In this document: one piece after another, positions 42,259 to 51,886 of the stretch
Position numbering within the stretch: the first letter of the stretch is position 1
Layout: every line of letters starts with the position of its first letter
From: an alpha proteobacterium AAP38
Lineage (GTDB): Bacteria > Pseudomonadota > Alphaproteobacteria > Azospirillales > Azospirillaceae
Reading direction: 5' to 3'
Length of the DNA stretch: 64,000 bases
Assembly (NCBI GenBank): GCA_001296005.1
Contig: LJHR01000017.1
Location: 1-64,000 of the forward strand
The notes under the pieces: model-generated
Database searches by the model: none
What the model was told of the DNA's origin: nothing
What the model saw: only the letters and a program-made list of their open reading frames with translations
Made by a program: the position numbers and the translations under genes

Positions 42259-43712
42259 ATAGCAAGTGATATCTGATCAAGGGTAAGTGCATTGATATGA
42301 TGGCGCGCCATTTCGAGATGCCTGGGTCGTTGCCATGCTGCCAGGCGGATCATGTACGGGGGGAACCGTTCCTGGATAACGGCAAAATCGTCTCCGGCCT
42401 CGCCCCTGGACAGACGCAACAGCCCCCTCGACAATAAGGCGGCTGGCGACGGCCCAGCCTGTGCGACGGCACAGTCCAAGACCATGACGGCCTCTTCAAA
42501 TTGACCTGCCGCAAACAGTGCATAGCCAAGATGGGCACGAGTCAGGGGCGACGCATCCAGGTCAACAGCAGCTTGACAGACTTCCACACCCCGACTGTCC
42601 TTTCCTGTCGCGATCAGAAAAAGCCCATACTCAGCCAACGTCCGCGCACGCAGCGTCGCAGACCCTGGCAGAGCGGCGCATTGTTGAAAGGCTCCTGCCG
42701 CTTCTTCATGCCGGCCTGCGATGAAGAGAACAGCAGCCAGACGGCCCAGCAACAACAGTTCGCCAGGGTGGGCCGCCACGACCTCAGACAAAAAGGCGAT
42801 TGCCTCAGCCAGTTGGCCGCGCGCAAGCAGGATATTAGCCAAGGTGCCCTTGATGTCAGCTCTGTCGGGCGCCTTATCCGCGGCAATCATGGCTGCCTGA
42901 TCCGCCAATTCCAGGTAGCCAGAGGTGAAGAAACTACTGGAAAACCATAGAAGCTGCTCCACACTCATAGCCTCGGAGGGCCTCAGCAAAGGGAAAAATC
43001 CAGCCAAAGCGCCTGACGGGCATTGATCTGGCGCCAACCGGTACGCATCGCGTATCAATTTTACAGCCAAGTTAAAGAATTGCTGATCAGGGATACTGAC
43101 CTCAACCACTGCTTTCAAAGCCCTGGTCATGCCTTTCAAGGCCAAGTTCCAATGGCCACTCTGCCCCAGCAGATGCATCCCCTTGACCATAGCGGTCAGC
43201 AACTCTGGAGTACTGGCGAAAGCGGGCAGGGCGGCATCACCAAGCAGCAGTCCCCAATCCTTGATCGCCTCTGCTTGCTGATTCAACCGCCAGCGCAGAC
43301 ACCCCATCTCGACGGTCAACAAAGCCCGGCTCGTCGCTGTCCACTCTTCTGTACCCAGTTCCATGATCGCCTGCTCGTGAACGTCCAAAGCGATTGCGAC
43401 CGGGATACCGGGACTGTCCCGATGCAGCCGACACCACTCCACTATGGCGCCGGGCAAGGCATCAGCTGGCAGTTTCATAGCCCTCGCCGCAGCATGCTGG
43501 CCTGTTGCCTCAAGCAATCTCGACCTGGCATATGTCAAAGCAGGATGCGATATGCTCGCTCCTGCCTTATTCAGCCAAGAAAGAGCAGTGGCGGCTTCCT
43601 GAATCCGGAAGATAGAGATGGCCATGGCCAGGCTGTAATTTACCTGAATGTCCTCCTGGATAGCCTGGCGCCAGCCAGCGATCCGAGCTTCGGACAAAAC
43701 GGTATCGGACAT
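42255..43712 (-). CDS. TPR-repeat protein
   Basis: A 485-residue helical protein. Tandem TPR-like units are clear in the second half: QAAMIAADKAPDRADIKGTL, NILLARGQLAEAIAFLSEVV, LFIAGRHEEAAGAFQQCAAL and AVDLDASPLTRAHLGYALFA then GQFEEAVMVLDCAVA. The first half is helical without clear repeats. No catalytic domain is visible. ATG 43712 is set by the AGGAGAAGAG site before it. It sits between two sulfotransferase genes, so a scaffold role for the sulfation enzymes is a fair guess and not shown. Confidence 0.8.
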   Translation of the reverse strand: MSDTVLSEARIAGWRQAIQEDIQVNYSLAMAISIFRIQEAATALSWLNKAGASISHPALTYARSRLLEATGQHAAARAMKLPADALPGAIVEWCRLHRDSPGIPVAIALDVHEQAIMELGTEEWTATSRALLTVEMGCLRWRLNQQAEAIKDWGLLLGDAALPAFASTPELLTAMVKGMHLLGQSGHWNLALKGMTRALKAVVEVSIPDQQFFNLAVKLIRDAYRLAPDQCPSGALAGFFPLLRPSEAMSVEQLLWFSSSFFTSGYLELADQAAMIAADKAPDRADIKGTLANILLARGQLAEAIAFLSEVVAAHPGELLLLGRLAAVLFIAGRHEEAAGAFQQCAALPGSATLRARTLAEYGLFLIATGKDSRGVEVCQAAVDLDASPLTRAHLGYALFAAGQFEEAVMVLDCAVAQAGPSPAALLSRGLLRLSRGEAGDDFAVIQERFPPYMIRLAAWQRPRHLEMARHHINALTLDQISLAM

Positions 43713-43765
43713 AGCTTGTCTCTTCTCCTGGGCGATGGTTACGTTTGTACCATGCCGTACCAGAC

Positions 43766-44671
43766 TCACCTAGTCGCGTAGACCGTCGCAGCCTCCTGAC
43801 GCCAACGCAAAGCATGGCCTCCGACTTTTTCAGCTAGGTAGTCCAGCGATGGACGCGCCAAACGGTACAACGCAGCCAGCATTTCAGGGTCGGGCTGCCA
43901 GCGGATAGAGCGGGCACCAATCACGTCACCGATGGAGGGGAAGACCGCCAACCGCGGATCCACACCCAGGAAGGCACACAGAGCATCTACCCCGCGTTGA
44001 CCGTCATGCAGATCCTCGAAGAAGCTACAATGCAGGTTTTCGGAGGAGAAAGCTTGGTGCCAACGCGGCATCCAGGAATGGTAATCCTCCAAATTAGCCA
44101 CATGCCGAAAGGCCGCAGCCGTCATTTCCGTCGTTATTTCCTTTGTACCAGTCGATAGGCTATGGGCAGCCAAGCGATGACCAATCATCGAGACGAGACG
44201 ATCCAACGGATTGCGCAAAATGATGACGATCTTCGCCTGTGGCGAAAGCCTTTTCAGATGTTCAATACCCTCCACACTGATGCGGTGAGTGCTGGGCGTA
44301 CAGTCGAACACGAGTTTATCCGGGCTGGCCCCATTATAAAGAGCGGCATAGGCGGCGTCGGTGAGGCTGTCAGGCAGACCATAGGTGGCCAGCACGTCCA
44401 GCCGACGCTGGTCTATTACACCTGTTCCCGCCAGTTGCTCGCCAATGGCATCCTGGAGGGCCCGCAGCCGCATCCGGCGAGCAAAAGCGCGGTTTTGCCC
44501 CTCGTAGATTTCCGTGAAATAGAAGGTTTCCTTCAGGTAGCCCCTGGAAATCAGAGGATGCTCGGCCAACACGTTGTAAAGCCATGTCGTGGCGGTCTTG
44601 TGGGGACCAATGACGTAGAAATCTGGAAACCGCATGGATAGAGCCTGTCCATTCGCCGGGCTGTTCTGCAT
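43766..44671 (-). CDS. Sulfotransferase-like protein 2
   Basis: A 301-residue sulfotransferase. The 5'-PSB loop is FYVIGPHKTATTWLYNVLAE near 18-37; the 3'-PB segment is AKIVIILRNPLDRLVSMIGH near 148-167, with the Arg and Ser typical of PAPS binding. DALCAFLGVDPRLAVFPSIG is the usual region near the C-terminus. The gene is full length. It starts the minus-strand operon that continues with the TPR protein and sulfotransferase 1, and is divergent from sulfotransferase 3. Confidence 0.88.
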   Translation of the reverse strand: MQNSPANGQALSMRFPDFYVIGPHKTATTWLYNVLAEHPLISRGYLKETFYFTEIYEGQNRAFARRMRLRALQDAIGEQLAGTGVIDQRRLDVLATYGLPDSLTDAAYAALYNGASPDKLVFDCTPSTHRISVEGIEHLKRLSPQAKIVIILRNPLDRLVSMIGHRLAAHSLSTGTKEITTEMTAAAFRHVANLEDYHSWMPRWHQAFSSENLHCSFFEDLHDGQRGVDALCAFLGVDPRLAVFPSIGDVIGARSIRWQPDPEMLAALYRLARPSLDYLAEKVGGHALRWRQEAATVYATR

Positions 44672-44784
44672 TCAGCATATCAGGATCGGACCCAGCATCA
44701 CTACCATAGTGGAGGTCCATCTTAGAATTATGATACACAACAGACTGATCGGTAAGAAATTATCTCTGCTAGTCGGAGTCACTG

Positions 44785-45570
44785 ATGAGTATCTGCTTCT
44801 TGATAGCCAACCAACGCTCAGGAACTAGCGCACTTGGCAGCATATTCAACCAACATCCTCGTTTGCGATATTTCTTTGAAATATTTCATGATGGTCATAT
44901 CGGCCATGATATGAATTATTTTACATTTTATTTAGAAAAAGTACGGCAGGATTTACGGAATTCATTACCAGATGCAAATTTAAAGATTTTTCAGGAATAC
45001 CTGGAATATATCAGAAGCAGATCACATGACCGCATTGCGATTATTGATGTTAAATACAACAGCACGCATCATATAAATAATTTCTGGCAGAATCCGGGGG
45101 GAACACCTGGATTCATAAGATTTCTTTATAAGAATGATATTCCTGTGATTCATCTAAAGCGTAATAATATCTTAAAGGGGCTGATTTCCAGCCAGATCGC
45201 TAATCTCAACAAGGTCTGGCATACGCATGATGTCGATGCCATCCGGGTCCATAGTTTCCGGCTTGATCCACAGAACCTCATTGCCCACCTGACAGAGGCA
45301 GCGGAGCAGACATCATTGATCGAAAACTCGCTCGTCCGGGCACGCCATCGACTTAATCTCACTTATGAAAGCTTGTTCGATGCGGACGGCGCCATCTCAG
45401 CATATGCGCGCCAATCCATATGTGGTCTGTTGGGTCTGGAGACTTTCCCCCCCTTCAAGCCCGTTCACGTTAAACAGACGAAAGACAATCTGCGCCAAGT
45501 TTTGGAGAATTATAGTGAAGTAGAACAGTGTTTAGCCGGAAGCCCATTCGCATGGATGCTAGAAGCCTAG
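44785..45570 (+). CDS. Sulfotransferase-like protein 3
   Basis: A 261-residue protein with the PAPS-binding loop CFLIANQRSGTSALGSIFNQ near residues 4-23, and a second block DIPVIHLKRNNILKGLISSQ near 113-132 that matches the 3'-PB region (Lys-Arg-x-Asn). The pattern resembles the Stf0 group of sulfotransferases that act on glycolipids. The local base composition is more AT-rich than its neighbours (45,000-45,180), which suggests separate acquisition. It is divergent from sulfotransferase 2. Confidence 0.8.
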   Translation: MSICFLIANQRSGTSALGSIFNQHPRLRYFFEIFHDGHIGHDMNYFTFYLEKVRQDLRNSLPDANLKIFQEYLEYIRSRSHDRIAIIDVKYNSTHHINNFWQNPGGTPGFIRFLYKNDIPVIHLKRNNILKGLISSQIANLNKVWHTHDVDAIRVHSFRLDPQNLIAHLTEAAEQTSLIENSLVRARHRLNLTYESLFDADGAISAYARQSICGLLGLETFPPFKPVHVKQTKDNLRQVLENYSEVEQCLAGSPFAWMLEA

Positions 45571-45601
45571 AATTGGATTTTCTAATGTTAGGTGAACGGG
45601 T

Positions 45602-47905
45602 TCAGGGCCGCAGGGCGATCAGGGTTGGGGCCTCCCCCGGTCCTTCGCGCATCAAGGCGGCCAGCCGGGGTGCATAACCAAGCGTGACCAGGATCAGGGG
45701 CAGACCGGCTGTGCGCATCTCTGCCAGGGTCCGAACAGGGACCCCGTGGAACAGGGGGGAAGGGGCTAGGTGCTCCATCAGGTCGGCATAGGCCGCCGGC
45801 TCCAGCCCCGCCGCGCGGACCGTACGGATGAAGTCAGGGCCCATGCCACCCTCTCCCCCAACGGCAAGGATACCGAACGTGTCGATCCTGGCATCCTGCA
45901 GGCGAGCCAGCAGCGCCCGGCAGACGGGGCCGTGCCCGCCCTCCAGGGCCAGCAGATCGGCCGGACGCTGGAAGATACCGGGATCATGGCGAACCAGGGC
46001 ACCCTGCGGCCAGGGGGCCAGGGCCGGGCGGAGACCAAGGGCCAGCGACAGGACAGGGCCATTGCGCAGGCCGGCGAGCGGGCGCACCGTCTCCAGGGCC
46101 GTGGCGTCGCAGATCACCCGCTCCCCCTCCGTCCCGTCATTCTGATCATAGGCAAGGCCCCCCAGCAGCCCCACCTCCGCCGCCGTGGGCCGCAACAGGG
46201 CGGCGGCCAGCGGCAGCAGGGCCGCCGACCCCGGCACGGGCGGGGCCTCAGGCGGCCAGCTGGCCGCCATCAGGCTGGCATAGCGGCGGATACCTTTCTG
46301 CAGCAAAGTAAGGGTCTGACGCTCATCCCCTTGTGCCGGCGGGTCAGCCAGCACAGGTTCAACCTGACCATCGGCGGCGCGGACATGACCCAGGGTGGTG
46401 CCGTGCAGGCCCGTCAGGGCACGTTCCAGGATCTGCGGGCTGCGATAGAGGATGCGGCCCAGGGTCTGACCCGCCGCATCCTGGCCAGCATAGACCTGGA
46501 TGGCGATACCATCGGCCAGGGGGGCGGCAATATCGGCCACGGCATAGGCCAGGAAAAGCCGGCAGCGCCGCCGCCCGTCGGGCAGCAGGCGGACCAGGGC
46601 GGCCGGCGTGCTGCCGCGCGCACCCAGATCGACCAGGGCGACAGGGTCCCGACCCAGCAGCGGATCAAGGTAATCAAGGAGCAATTGCCGCGTCTGTGCG
46701 GCCCGTGCGGCAGCAGAGGTGCGCAGGGCCGGATCATCGAACAGGGCCAGGGCCGGACCGGCGGCGGGGGTCGCCAGCAGCTGTTCCAGGGTCAGGCCCG
46801 TCCAGGGGGCAAGGTCATCGGGCACGGTGCCGCCAGCCAGGGCCAGAAGCCGGTCCCAGGGCAGGTGCGGGCGGGTCTCCAGCAGGCGGCGGGCCGCCGC
46901 CATGTCGATCTGCGCCAGTTCAAGCGGCAGCAACGCCTGACGCGACACGAACAGGGGCGTCACCCTGATGCCGCCGCCCGTGCGGGCGATGATGGCGGAC
47001 AGCAGGGGCGCGAACAGGGCCGCCTCCCGCATCAGCGGCGCGATATGGGCGATCTGCTGCCGGCGGCATTCGGCCACCAGCCAGCGGCAATATTCGGCCA
47101 CAGCCGGGCCCAGGACCAGGGCGCCGAATTCCAAAGCAGCGGCATCGCCGGGCGCATCATCCAGCCCCGCCAGGGCCGCCGCCCGGCGGGGGGCCAGCCC
47201 GTCCCAGCCGCCCCCGCCCAGACCCGCCACGGCCCTTTCACGCTCCCGCAGCGCCCCAAGGCCAGGACCCGGCACATAATGAAAGGCCCGCAGACCCGCC
47301 GCCCGCGCCATGGCGACATCGCCCAGCGGATCATCGCCCAGATGAAGGATACGGGCGGGCGGAATGTCGGGATGATCGGCCAGCAGCCGCGCGAACAGGC
47401 CGCCCCCCGCCTTGGACACGCCTTCGGCATTGGAGACATAGAGGCGTCGGTAGAGGTCAGGCCCGATCCCGGCCCCGGCCAGCAGGCGGGCAAGATCGTC
47501 CGGCGTCAGATACATGTCGGACAGCAGCACCACGGGAATGCCGCCCCCGGCCAGCCCCGTCAGCACGGGCAGCAGCAGGGGATTGGCGAAAACCATCTCC
47601 GCCTCCACCGCCAGTTCCAGCGCCGCCAGGGCCGCCGGGTCGCCCAGCGCCAGTTCGGCATGGATGGCGGCCAGATCCACCTCTGCACCCTTCACCCTGG
47701 CGCGGGCCCGCTTCTCTGCCTCCTGCCGGGCCAGACGGAACAGGGCAGGCGACACGGACGGGTCGACCAGACCGGCGGTCGCCGCCCGTTCTCCTACCCG
47801 CTCGAACAGGGCCGAAGGCGGTTCCACCCGGCGCAGCAGGAGCGTGTCGAACACATCGAACGATACCAGCAGGGGATCGTTTTGGAGCAGGGTGGAGAGG
47901 TCCAT
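45602..47905 (-). CDS. Large HAD-domain protein of surface-glycan clusters
   Basis: A 767-residue protein. The N-terminal ~220 residues are a HAD hydrolase: LLVSFDVFDTLLLRRVEPPS (nucleophile Asp), IPVVLLSDMYLTPDDLARLL and ARILHLGDDPLGDVAMARAA. The rest (EYCRWLVAECRRQQIAHIAP, then DPVALVDLGARGSTPAALVR) matches the conserved second half of this HAD group, found with capsule and LPS genes. The DVFDTLL motif is characteristic. The reaction is unknown. Very GC-rich, which explains a long open shadow frame on the other strand. ATG 47905 is preferred to 47935. Confidence 0.8.
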   Translation of the reverse strand: MDLSTLLQNDPLLVSFDVFDTLLLRRVEPPSALFERVGERAATAGLVDPSVSPALFRLARQEAEKRARARVKGAEVDLAAIHAELALGDPAALAALELAVEAEMVFANPLLLPVLTGLAGGGIPVVLLSDMYLTPDDLARLLAGAGIGPDLYRRLYVSNAEGVSKAGGGLFARLLADHPDIPPARILHLGDDPLGDVAMARAAGLRAFHYVPGPGLGALRERERAVAGLGGGGWDGLAPRRAAALAGLDDAPGDAAALEFGALVLGPAVAEYCRWLVAECRRQQIAHIAPLMREAALFAPLLSAIIARTGGGIRVTPLFVSRQALLPLELAQIDMAAARRLLETRPHLPWDRLLALAGGTVPDDLAPWTGLTLEQLLATPAAGPALALFDDPALRTSAAARAAQTRQLLLDYLDPLLGRDPVALVDLGARGSTPAALVRLLPDGRRRCRLFLAYAVADIAAPLADGIAIQVYAGQDAAGQTLGRILYRSPQILERALTGLHGTTLGHVRAADGQVEPVLADPPAQGDERQTLTLLQKGIRRYASLMAASWPPEAPPVPGSAALLPLAAALLRPTAAEVGLLGGLAYDQNDGTEGERVICDATALETVRPLAGLRNGPVLSLALGLRPALAPWPQGALVRHDPGIFQRPADLLALEGGHGPVCRALLARLQDARIDTFGILAVGGEGGMGPDFIRTVRAAGLEPAAYADLMEHLAPSPLFHGVPVRTLAEMRTAGLPLILVTLGYAPRLAALMREGPGEAPTLIALRP

Positions 47906-47984
47906 GGGGTCATGCTTGCGAAGACGGGACGCCATTGTCCCCCAACAGGGCTTGCTTCACCAAGTCCGACGTTGCCGGACCTGT

Positions 47985-48207
47985 CGGGACTCTACTCGCG
48001 CCCCCATTCCCGTCGCCGCGATTCGGAGGCCAAAAGAAAACAAGGCGCCGCCTGGAAAATTCACAGGCCGATTCTGTCCCCGGGACTCTACTCGCGCCCC
48101 TTCGGGACTCTACTCGCGCGACTCGGACTTATCCCCGGGACTCTACTCGCATAACTATAAGTTAGAATCTAAAAGCCTTTCTAATAGCTAGCGCGAGTAG
48201 AGTCCCG
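47985..48207 (+). other. Replication origin 2 (iterons)
   Basis: Iterons CGGGACTCTACTCGCGC start at 47985, 48081 and 48103, and a shortened one at 48136; an inverted copy is at 48191-48207, just before repA. One more copy follows the gene at 49176-49192. An AT-rich run (48150-48190) lies between. The layout copies origin 1, with a different iteron core. A TTATCC half DnaA box occurs near 48129. Confidence 0.8.
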
Positions 48208-48244
48208 ATTGCATTCGGAAAAAGGCTGGGTAATCTTGCAGGCC

Positions 48245-49174
48245 ATGGGAACAATACATCAGCTCATCCGGCAACACGGCAAGGATAACGCCAAGCTGTA
48301 TGCCGACCCGGACGAGAAACATCTCGTCGACATCGCCGCCGAAGTCATGGCCGGCGAGCGGGAGGATTTGGGCTGGGCCTATACAGGCTGGGCATTCACC
48401 GCACTGCCACACAAGCGCGTCAGCGACGATGCCGTCTGGCAGCGCGAAATGGGTCAGGTCACCTTGACCATCAGTCCAGGCCATTTGCCGGGCAAGACGC
48501 GCAGCGAAGTGGTGAAGGTCGGCGTGCCGTTCGGCGCCCATGCGCGTCTGGTGATGCTGTATCTGCAAACCCAGGCAATCCGCACCGGCAGCCGCGAGGT
48601 TGAGGTGGGCCGGACCATGAACGCCTTCCTGGAGCGGATCGGCGTGGCACCCGGCGGCAAGACACGGCAGTCAGTCAGTGAGCAATTGCGCCGTATCGCG
48701 GCGTCAACCGTCATGTTCAGCTGGCAGCAGACGCCCGACAGCGCGCCCGGCTTCATGCGGCAGACAATCATCAAGGGTGGTCAGCTGGGCGTGCGGATGA
48801 CCGACGACACGCAGGGCGCGCTCTGGGAAGAGCACATCGTGCTGTCGGAGGATTTTTACGACAATCTGCGCAAATACCCGATCCCGCTGCTGGAACAGGC
48901 TATCCGGGCTATCGGGGCCAGCAGTCTGGCACTCGATCTCTATGTCTGGCTCTGCTACCGGCTGCGCAGCCTGTCCAAGCCAACCAGCATTTCCTGGCAG
49001 GCCCTGCATGCCCAGCATGGGGCCGAATATGCGCGTATCCGCGACTTCAAGCGCTTCATGATCCCGCAGTTAAAGCTGGCTTTGGCCGCGTATCCGCAGG
49101 CACACGTGACGCTGGAGGATGATGGCTTGATGCTGTACCCGTCGGCCCCGCCAATCAGCAAGCTGGGCGGTTAG
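48245..49174 (+). CDS. repA: RepA-type plasmid replication initiator (copy 2)
   Basis: A 309-residue paralogue of the RepA at 24848. Shared blocks include MGTIHQLIRQHGKDNAKLYA, GAHARLVMLYLQTQAIRTGS and ALDLYVWLCYRLRSLSKPTS, then RIRDFKRFMIPQLKLALAAY. ATG 48245 is fixed by alignment with copy 1. It lies between the HAD gene and the TPR-methyltransferase gene, both on the minus strand, so the origin is embedded in glycan genes. It should recognise the GGGACTCTACTCGCG iterons and not those of copy 1. Confidence 0.86.
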   Translation: MGTIHQLIRQHGKDNAKLYADPDEKHLVDIAAEVMAGEREDLGWAYTGWAFTALPHKRVSDDAVWQREMGQVTLTISPGHLPGKTRSEVVKVGVPFGAHARLVMLYLQTQAIRTGSREVEVGRTMNAFLERIGVAPGGKTRQSVSEQLRRIAASTVMFSWQQTPDSAPGFMRQTIIKGGQLGVRMTDDTQGALWEEHIVLSEDFYDNLRKYPIPLLEQAIRAIGASSLALDLYVWLCYRLRSLSKPTSISWQALHAQHGAEYARIRDFKRFMIPQLKLALAAYPQAHVTLEDDGLMLYPSAPPISKLGG

Positions 49175-49201
49175 TCGGGACTCTACTCGCGCCCCCTGTC
49201 T

Positions 49202-50347
49202 TCAGCGTACCCGCATCCAGAAAGAACCACCGCGGCCATTGTGGAATGGTGCTGAAAGCAGATCATTAGTGGCGGCCAAGTCAGCGGTAAAGGCGCCAGG
49301 CCAGAGAATGTCATAGCGGGTCTGGCCCGCCAGCAGCAGGGCTGCCAGCAGGTATTGCTCATTATAAAGTCGGCCCAGCCAGTCAGGCGGATAGTCGTAG
49401 GGCAGGAAAATATCGTGGATATGCACGATGACGCCCGACGCCAGCTCCGGCAGGATTTCCGTGAAGAAAACCGTGACGTCGCTGTTCTGGAAAGAGCGAT
49501 GCGAGCCATCGAAGAACAGGATGTCACCGGCCTTCAGGCTGGTGAAGAGAGCGGGGTCTGCATCTTCCAGGCCGCAGCGGGTGATCTGATCGCACAGGGC
49601 GTCAATCTCAGCCCTGGGTTCAGGGTCGATACTGTGTAGATGGGTGCCTGTTGCGAAACGGGTGATGGCCCAGCGGGCAAAGCGCGTGGACATGCCCGAG
49701 CCGATTTCCAGCAAGCGGGCGGGCCGGTGACGGGCCAGCATGGCGCAAAGCATGCCGGCGTCCAAGCGCGGAAGCCAGATACTGTCCCACCAGGGCTGAT
49801 CGGGGCGAGCGGGATCGGCGCTGTCGGCAATGGCGGAAAGGTCTGGTGCCAGATCCGCCAACGCCTGTGCCGCCGGACGATAATCACCTGCGGTCAGCAA
49901 GGCGGCGAGGCGGGTATGGGCGGGCTGACCATAACCATGACGCACGCGCGGGCGCGGCGGGAAATCAATCTGCACGACATCGCCGCGCCGCCAGAACCGG
50001 CCCAGATAATCCAGGTTGGCCTGGGCATATTGATGTTCCGGGGCCAGTTCGAGAGCCTTTTCCAGGGCGGCACCGGATTCCGGGAACCGGTTCAGCAAAC
50101 GCAGCGTGGTGCCCAGCTGTGCCCAAGCGTCGGCATTGCCGGGATCATGGTCCAGCAAACCGCGCAGAATGGCTTCGGCCTGGGTAGGTGCAGAATTGCC
50201 GCGCAAGGTGATGGCCCGACCGATCAGCGCGCGCGGATTGTCGGGCGCAAGATCAACCGCCTGACGGAACAGGGCGGTCGCCTCCGCCAGTCGGCCGCCG
50301 GCGGACAGGGCGGCATAGGCTTGTGACAGGATGCTGTCCAGGTCCAT
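49202..50347 (-). CDS. TPR-domain methyltransferase-like protein
   Basis: A 381-residue protein. Residues ~1-110 form three TPR-like units: AEATALFRQAVDLAPDNPRA, QAEAILRGLLDHDPGNADAW and PESGAALEKALELAPEHQYA. The C-terminal ~210 residues are a class I methyltransferase-like fold: ARLLEIGSGMSTRFARWAIT, LHSIDPEPRAEIDALCDQIT and LKAGDILFFDGSHRSFQNSD, with GVIVHIHDIFLPYDYPPDWL. The D-G-S-H and H-I-H-D blocks are typical of a group found in glycan clusters. GGAGAC lies upstream of ATG 50347. It ends next to the origin 2 iteron at 49176. Confidence 0.82.
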   Translation of the reverse strand: MDLDSILSQAYAALSAGGRLAEATALFRQAVDLAPDNPRALIGRAITLRGNSAPTQAEAILRGLLDHDPGNADAWAQLGTTLRLLNRFPESGAALEKALELAPEHQYAQANLDYLGRFWRRGDVVQIDFPPRPRVRHGYGQPAHTRLAALLTAGDYRPAAQALADLAPDLSAIADSADPARPDQPWWDSIWLPRLDAGMLCAMLARHRPARLLEIGSGMSTRFARWAITRFATGTHLHSIDPEPRAEIDALCDQITRCGLEDADPALFTSLKAGDILFFDGSHRSFQNSDVTVFFTEILPELASGVIVHIHDIFLPYDYPPDWLGRLYNEQYLLAALLLAGQTRYDILWPGAFTADLAATNDLLSAPFHNGRGGSFWMRVR

Positions 50348-50361
50348 GGGGCGTGTCTCCT

Positions 50362-51886
50362 TCAGCCCGGCAACGCCGTGTAGAGGCGGATATGGGGGGT
50401 GGCGTCATGGATATGGACCGCGCCCGCAGCGCGCAAGGTCCGCGTCATCGCCGACAGGTGCTCACTGGCGATGATGAAGATACCGTCACGCAGATGATCG
50501 GCGGGCAGGTCAGCGGGCCGCAGCAAAGGCAGGCCAAGGGCCGTTCCGGTGCTATGGCTGTCCAGCAGGGCTGTTGCCCGCAGGTGGGCATGTTTGGACA
50601 ACTCACCCAGGACGATCCGGCCCCCGCGGCCAGAGCCATAGACATAAAGCGGGCGGCCCGCCGGCAGGGCGTGGAAATCGGCGGGGCCGGTCAGGCGCGG
50701 CAGGTGGGGCCGGTTGGCGGGCTGCCCCCAGGCGGGAGCCAGGGGAATGTCTGACACGATGGCGGTGCGCAGGGCGGCGATGGCCGGGTCCAGCCGTTCC
50801 CGGTCGGCGATGCGGGCCATGGCGTCCGCCCGCCCGTCAGGACGCGCGGCGGTATTGTCAGTGCCGCCTTGCCGCCAATGGAAATCCGTGGTGACCCGCC
50901 AGGACGAAGCGAAGGGGGCCACGCGCGCCAGACGGCGCAGAAGATAGCTATCTTCTGCGAAATCCAGACCGGGATCGGGTCCCAGCGCTGGAATGGATCG
51001 CTAGGTTCCAGGCCATGAAGGCACTGCGGTCAGGCGGCGGCAAGGCGTGGAAGGTGCGATGTTCAAAGGAGGGATCGTCGGGGGGGAAGGGACCTGCTGC
51101 ATCATCCCAGACCTGTACCGAACCGGCGATGGCAATCGACCCGGACAGGGCCAGGGGGGTCAGGCTGGCGACATGGTTGGGGTGCAGCGCGTCATCATCA
51201 TCCAGCATGCCGAACAGGTCGGCCTCTACCGATCGCAGACCGGCCCACAGGCAGGCGCTGCGCGTCGTGGGGCCAATGGGGGGGGATGCAATGTCGATCA
51301 GGTCGAGGCGGCGGAAATGCGGTCGCTGACGCTCCATCTCCGCGTCAAGCCCCCGCACGGGCGCGTAGCGGACCAGGATGACGCCGATGCCGCCGGATGT
51401 CTGGGCCGCCAGACTGTCCAGGCAGCGGCGCACAAAACCGATATCGCGCCCCCCGATGCGCACAATGTAATCAACACGGACAGCGGGGCCGGTGGGCGCG
51501 AAGCCGGCGGCAGCCCTGACCTCGCCCAGCAGGGCGGACAGCGGTTCGGGGGCCAGATCCGCGATGGTCAGGATATGGGCAGGCCGGCCCGAGGCAGACA
51601 GCGTGTCGGTCAGAAACTGCGCCTGGGCCGGGTTCTCCACGATGAAACCATCATGGGAGAGCACGCAATCCAGCCACTGTCGGTCATGGCGCAGCCGGTC
51701 TGGATCATCGCGCAGCCAGCCCAGCCAGGGATGGCCCGTGCGTTTGGCCTCCGTGGCATCGGCGGCAATGACCAGATCGGGGGACAGGGCCGTCAGCTGA
51801 CGCGACAGGGTGCAGACAGGCCCGTCCCAGCCGGTAGGAAGCGGCAGGCCGGCAGGGTTGAACAGGGCGAGGCGGGTGGCGCTCAC
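50362..51886 (-). pseudogene. Frameshifted glycosyltransferase (GT2-like) with C-terminal Rossmann-like module
   Basis: Two frames make up one ~507-residue gene. From GTG 51886 the first part reads VDYIVRIGGRDIGFVRRCLD and ADLFGMLDDDDALHPNHVAS, a GT2-type core with the D-D-D motif, ending RSAFMAWNLAI. Near 50998 a one-base change shifts the frame; the next frame continues PALGPDPGLDFAEDSYLLRR and WRVTTDFHWRQGGTDNTAAR. The last ~120 residues are RPLYVYGSGRGGRIVLGELS then ALLDSHSTGTALGLPLLRPA, the same module as at the end of the 39011 protein. Single-base change or sequencing error. Overlaps the upstream gene by GTGA. Confidence 0.76.

Noticed and set aside
45770-48154. A 794-codon open frame on the plus strand opposite the HAD gene
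   Set aside because: It is a shadow of a very GC-rich gene; the translation is full of Arg, Gly and Gln repeats with no domain, while the minus strand has clear HAD motifs.
50574-50894. Plus-strand frames across the frameshifted glycosyltransferase
   Set aside because: They are shadows; the minus-strand pieces read as one glycosyltransferase when one base is corrected.
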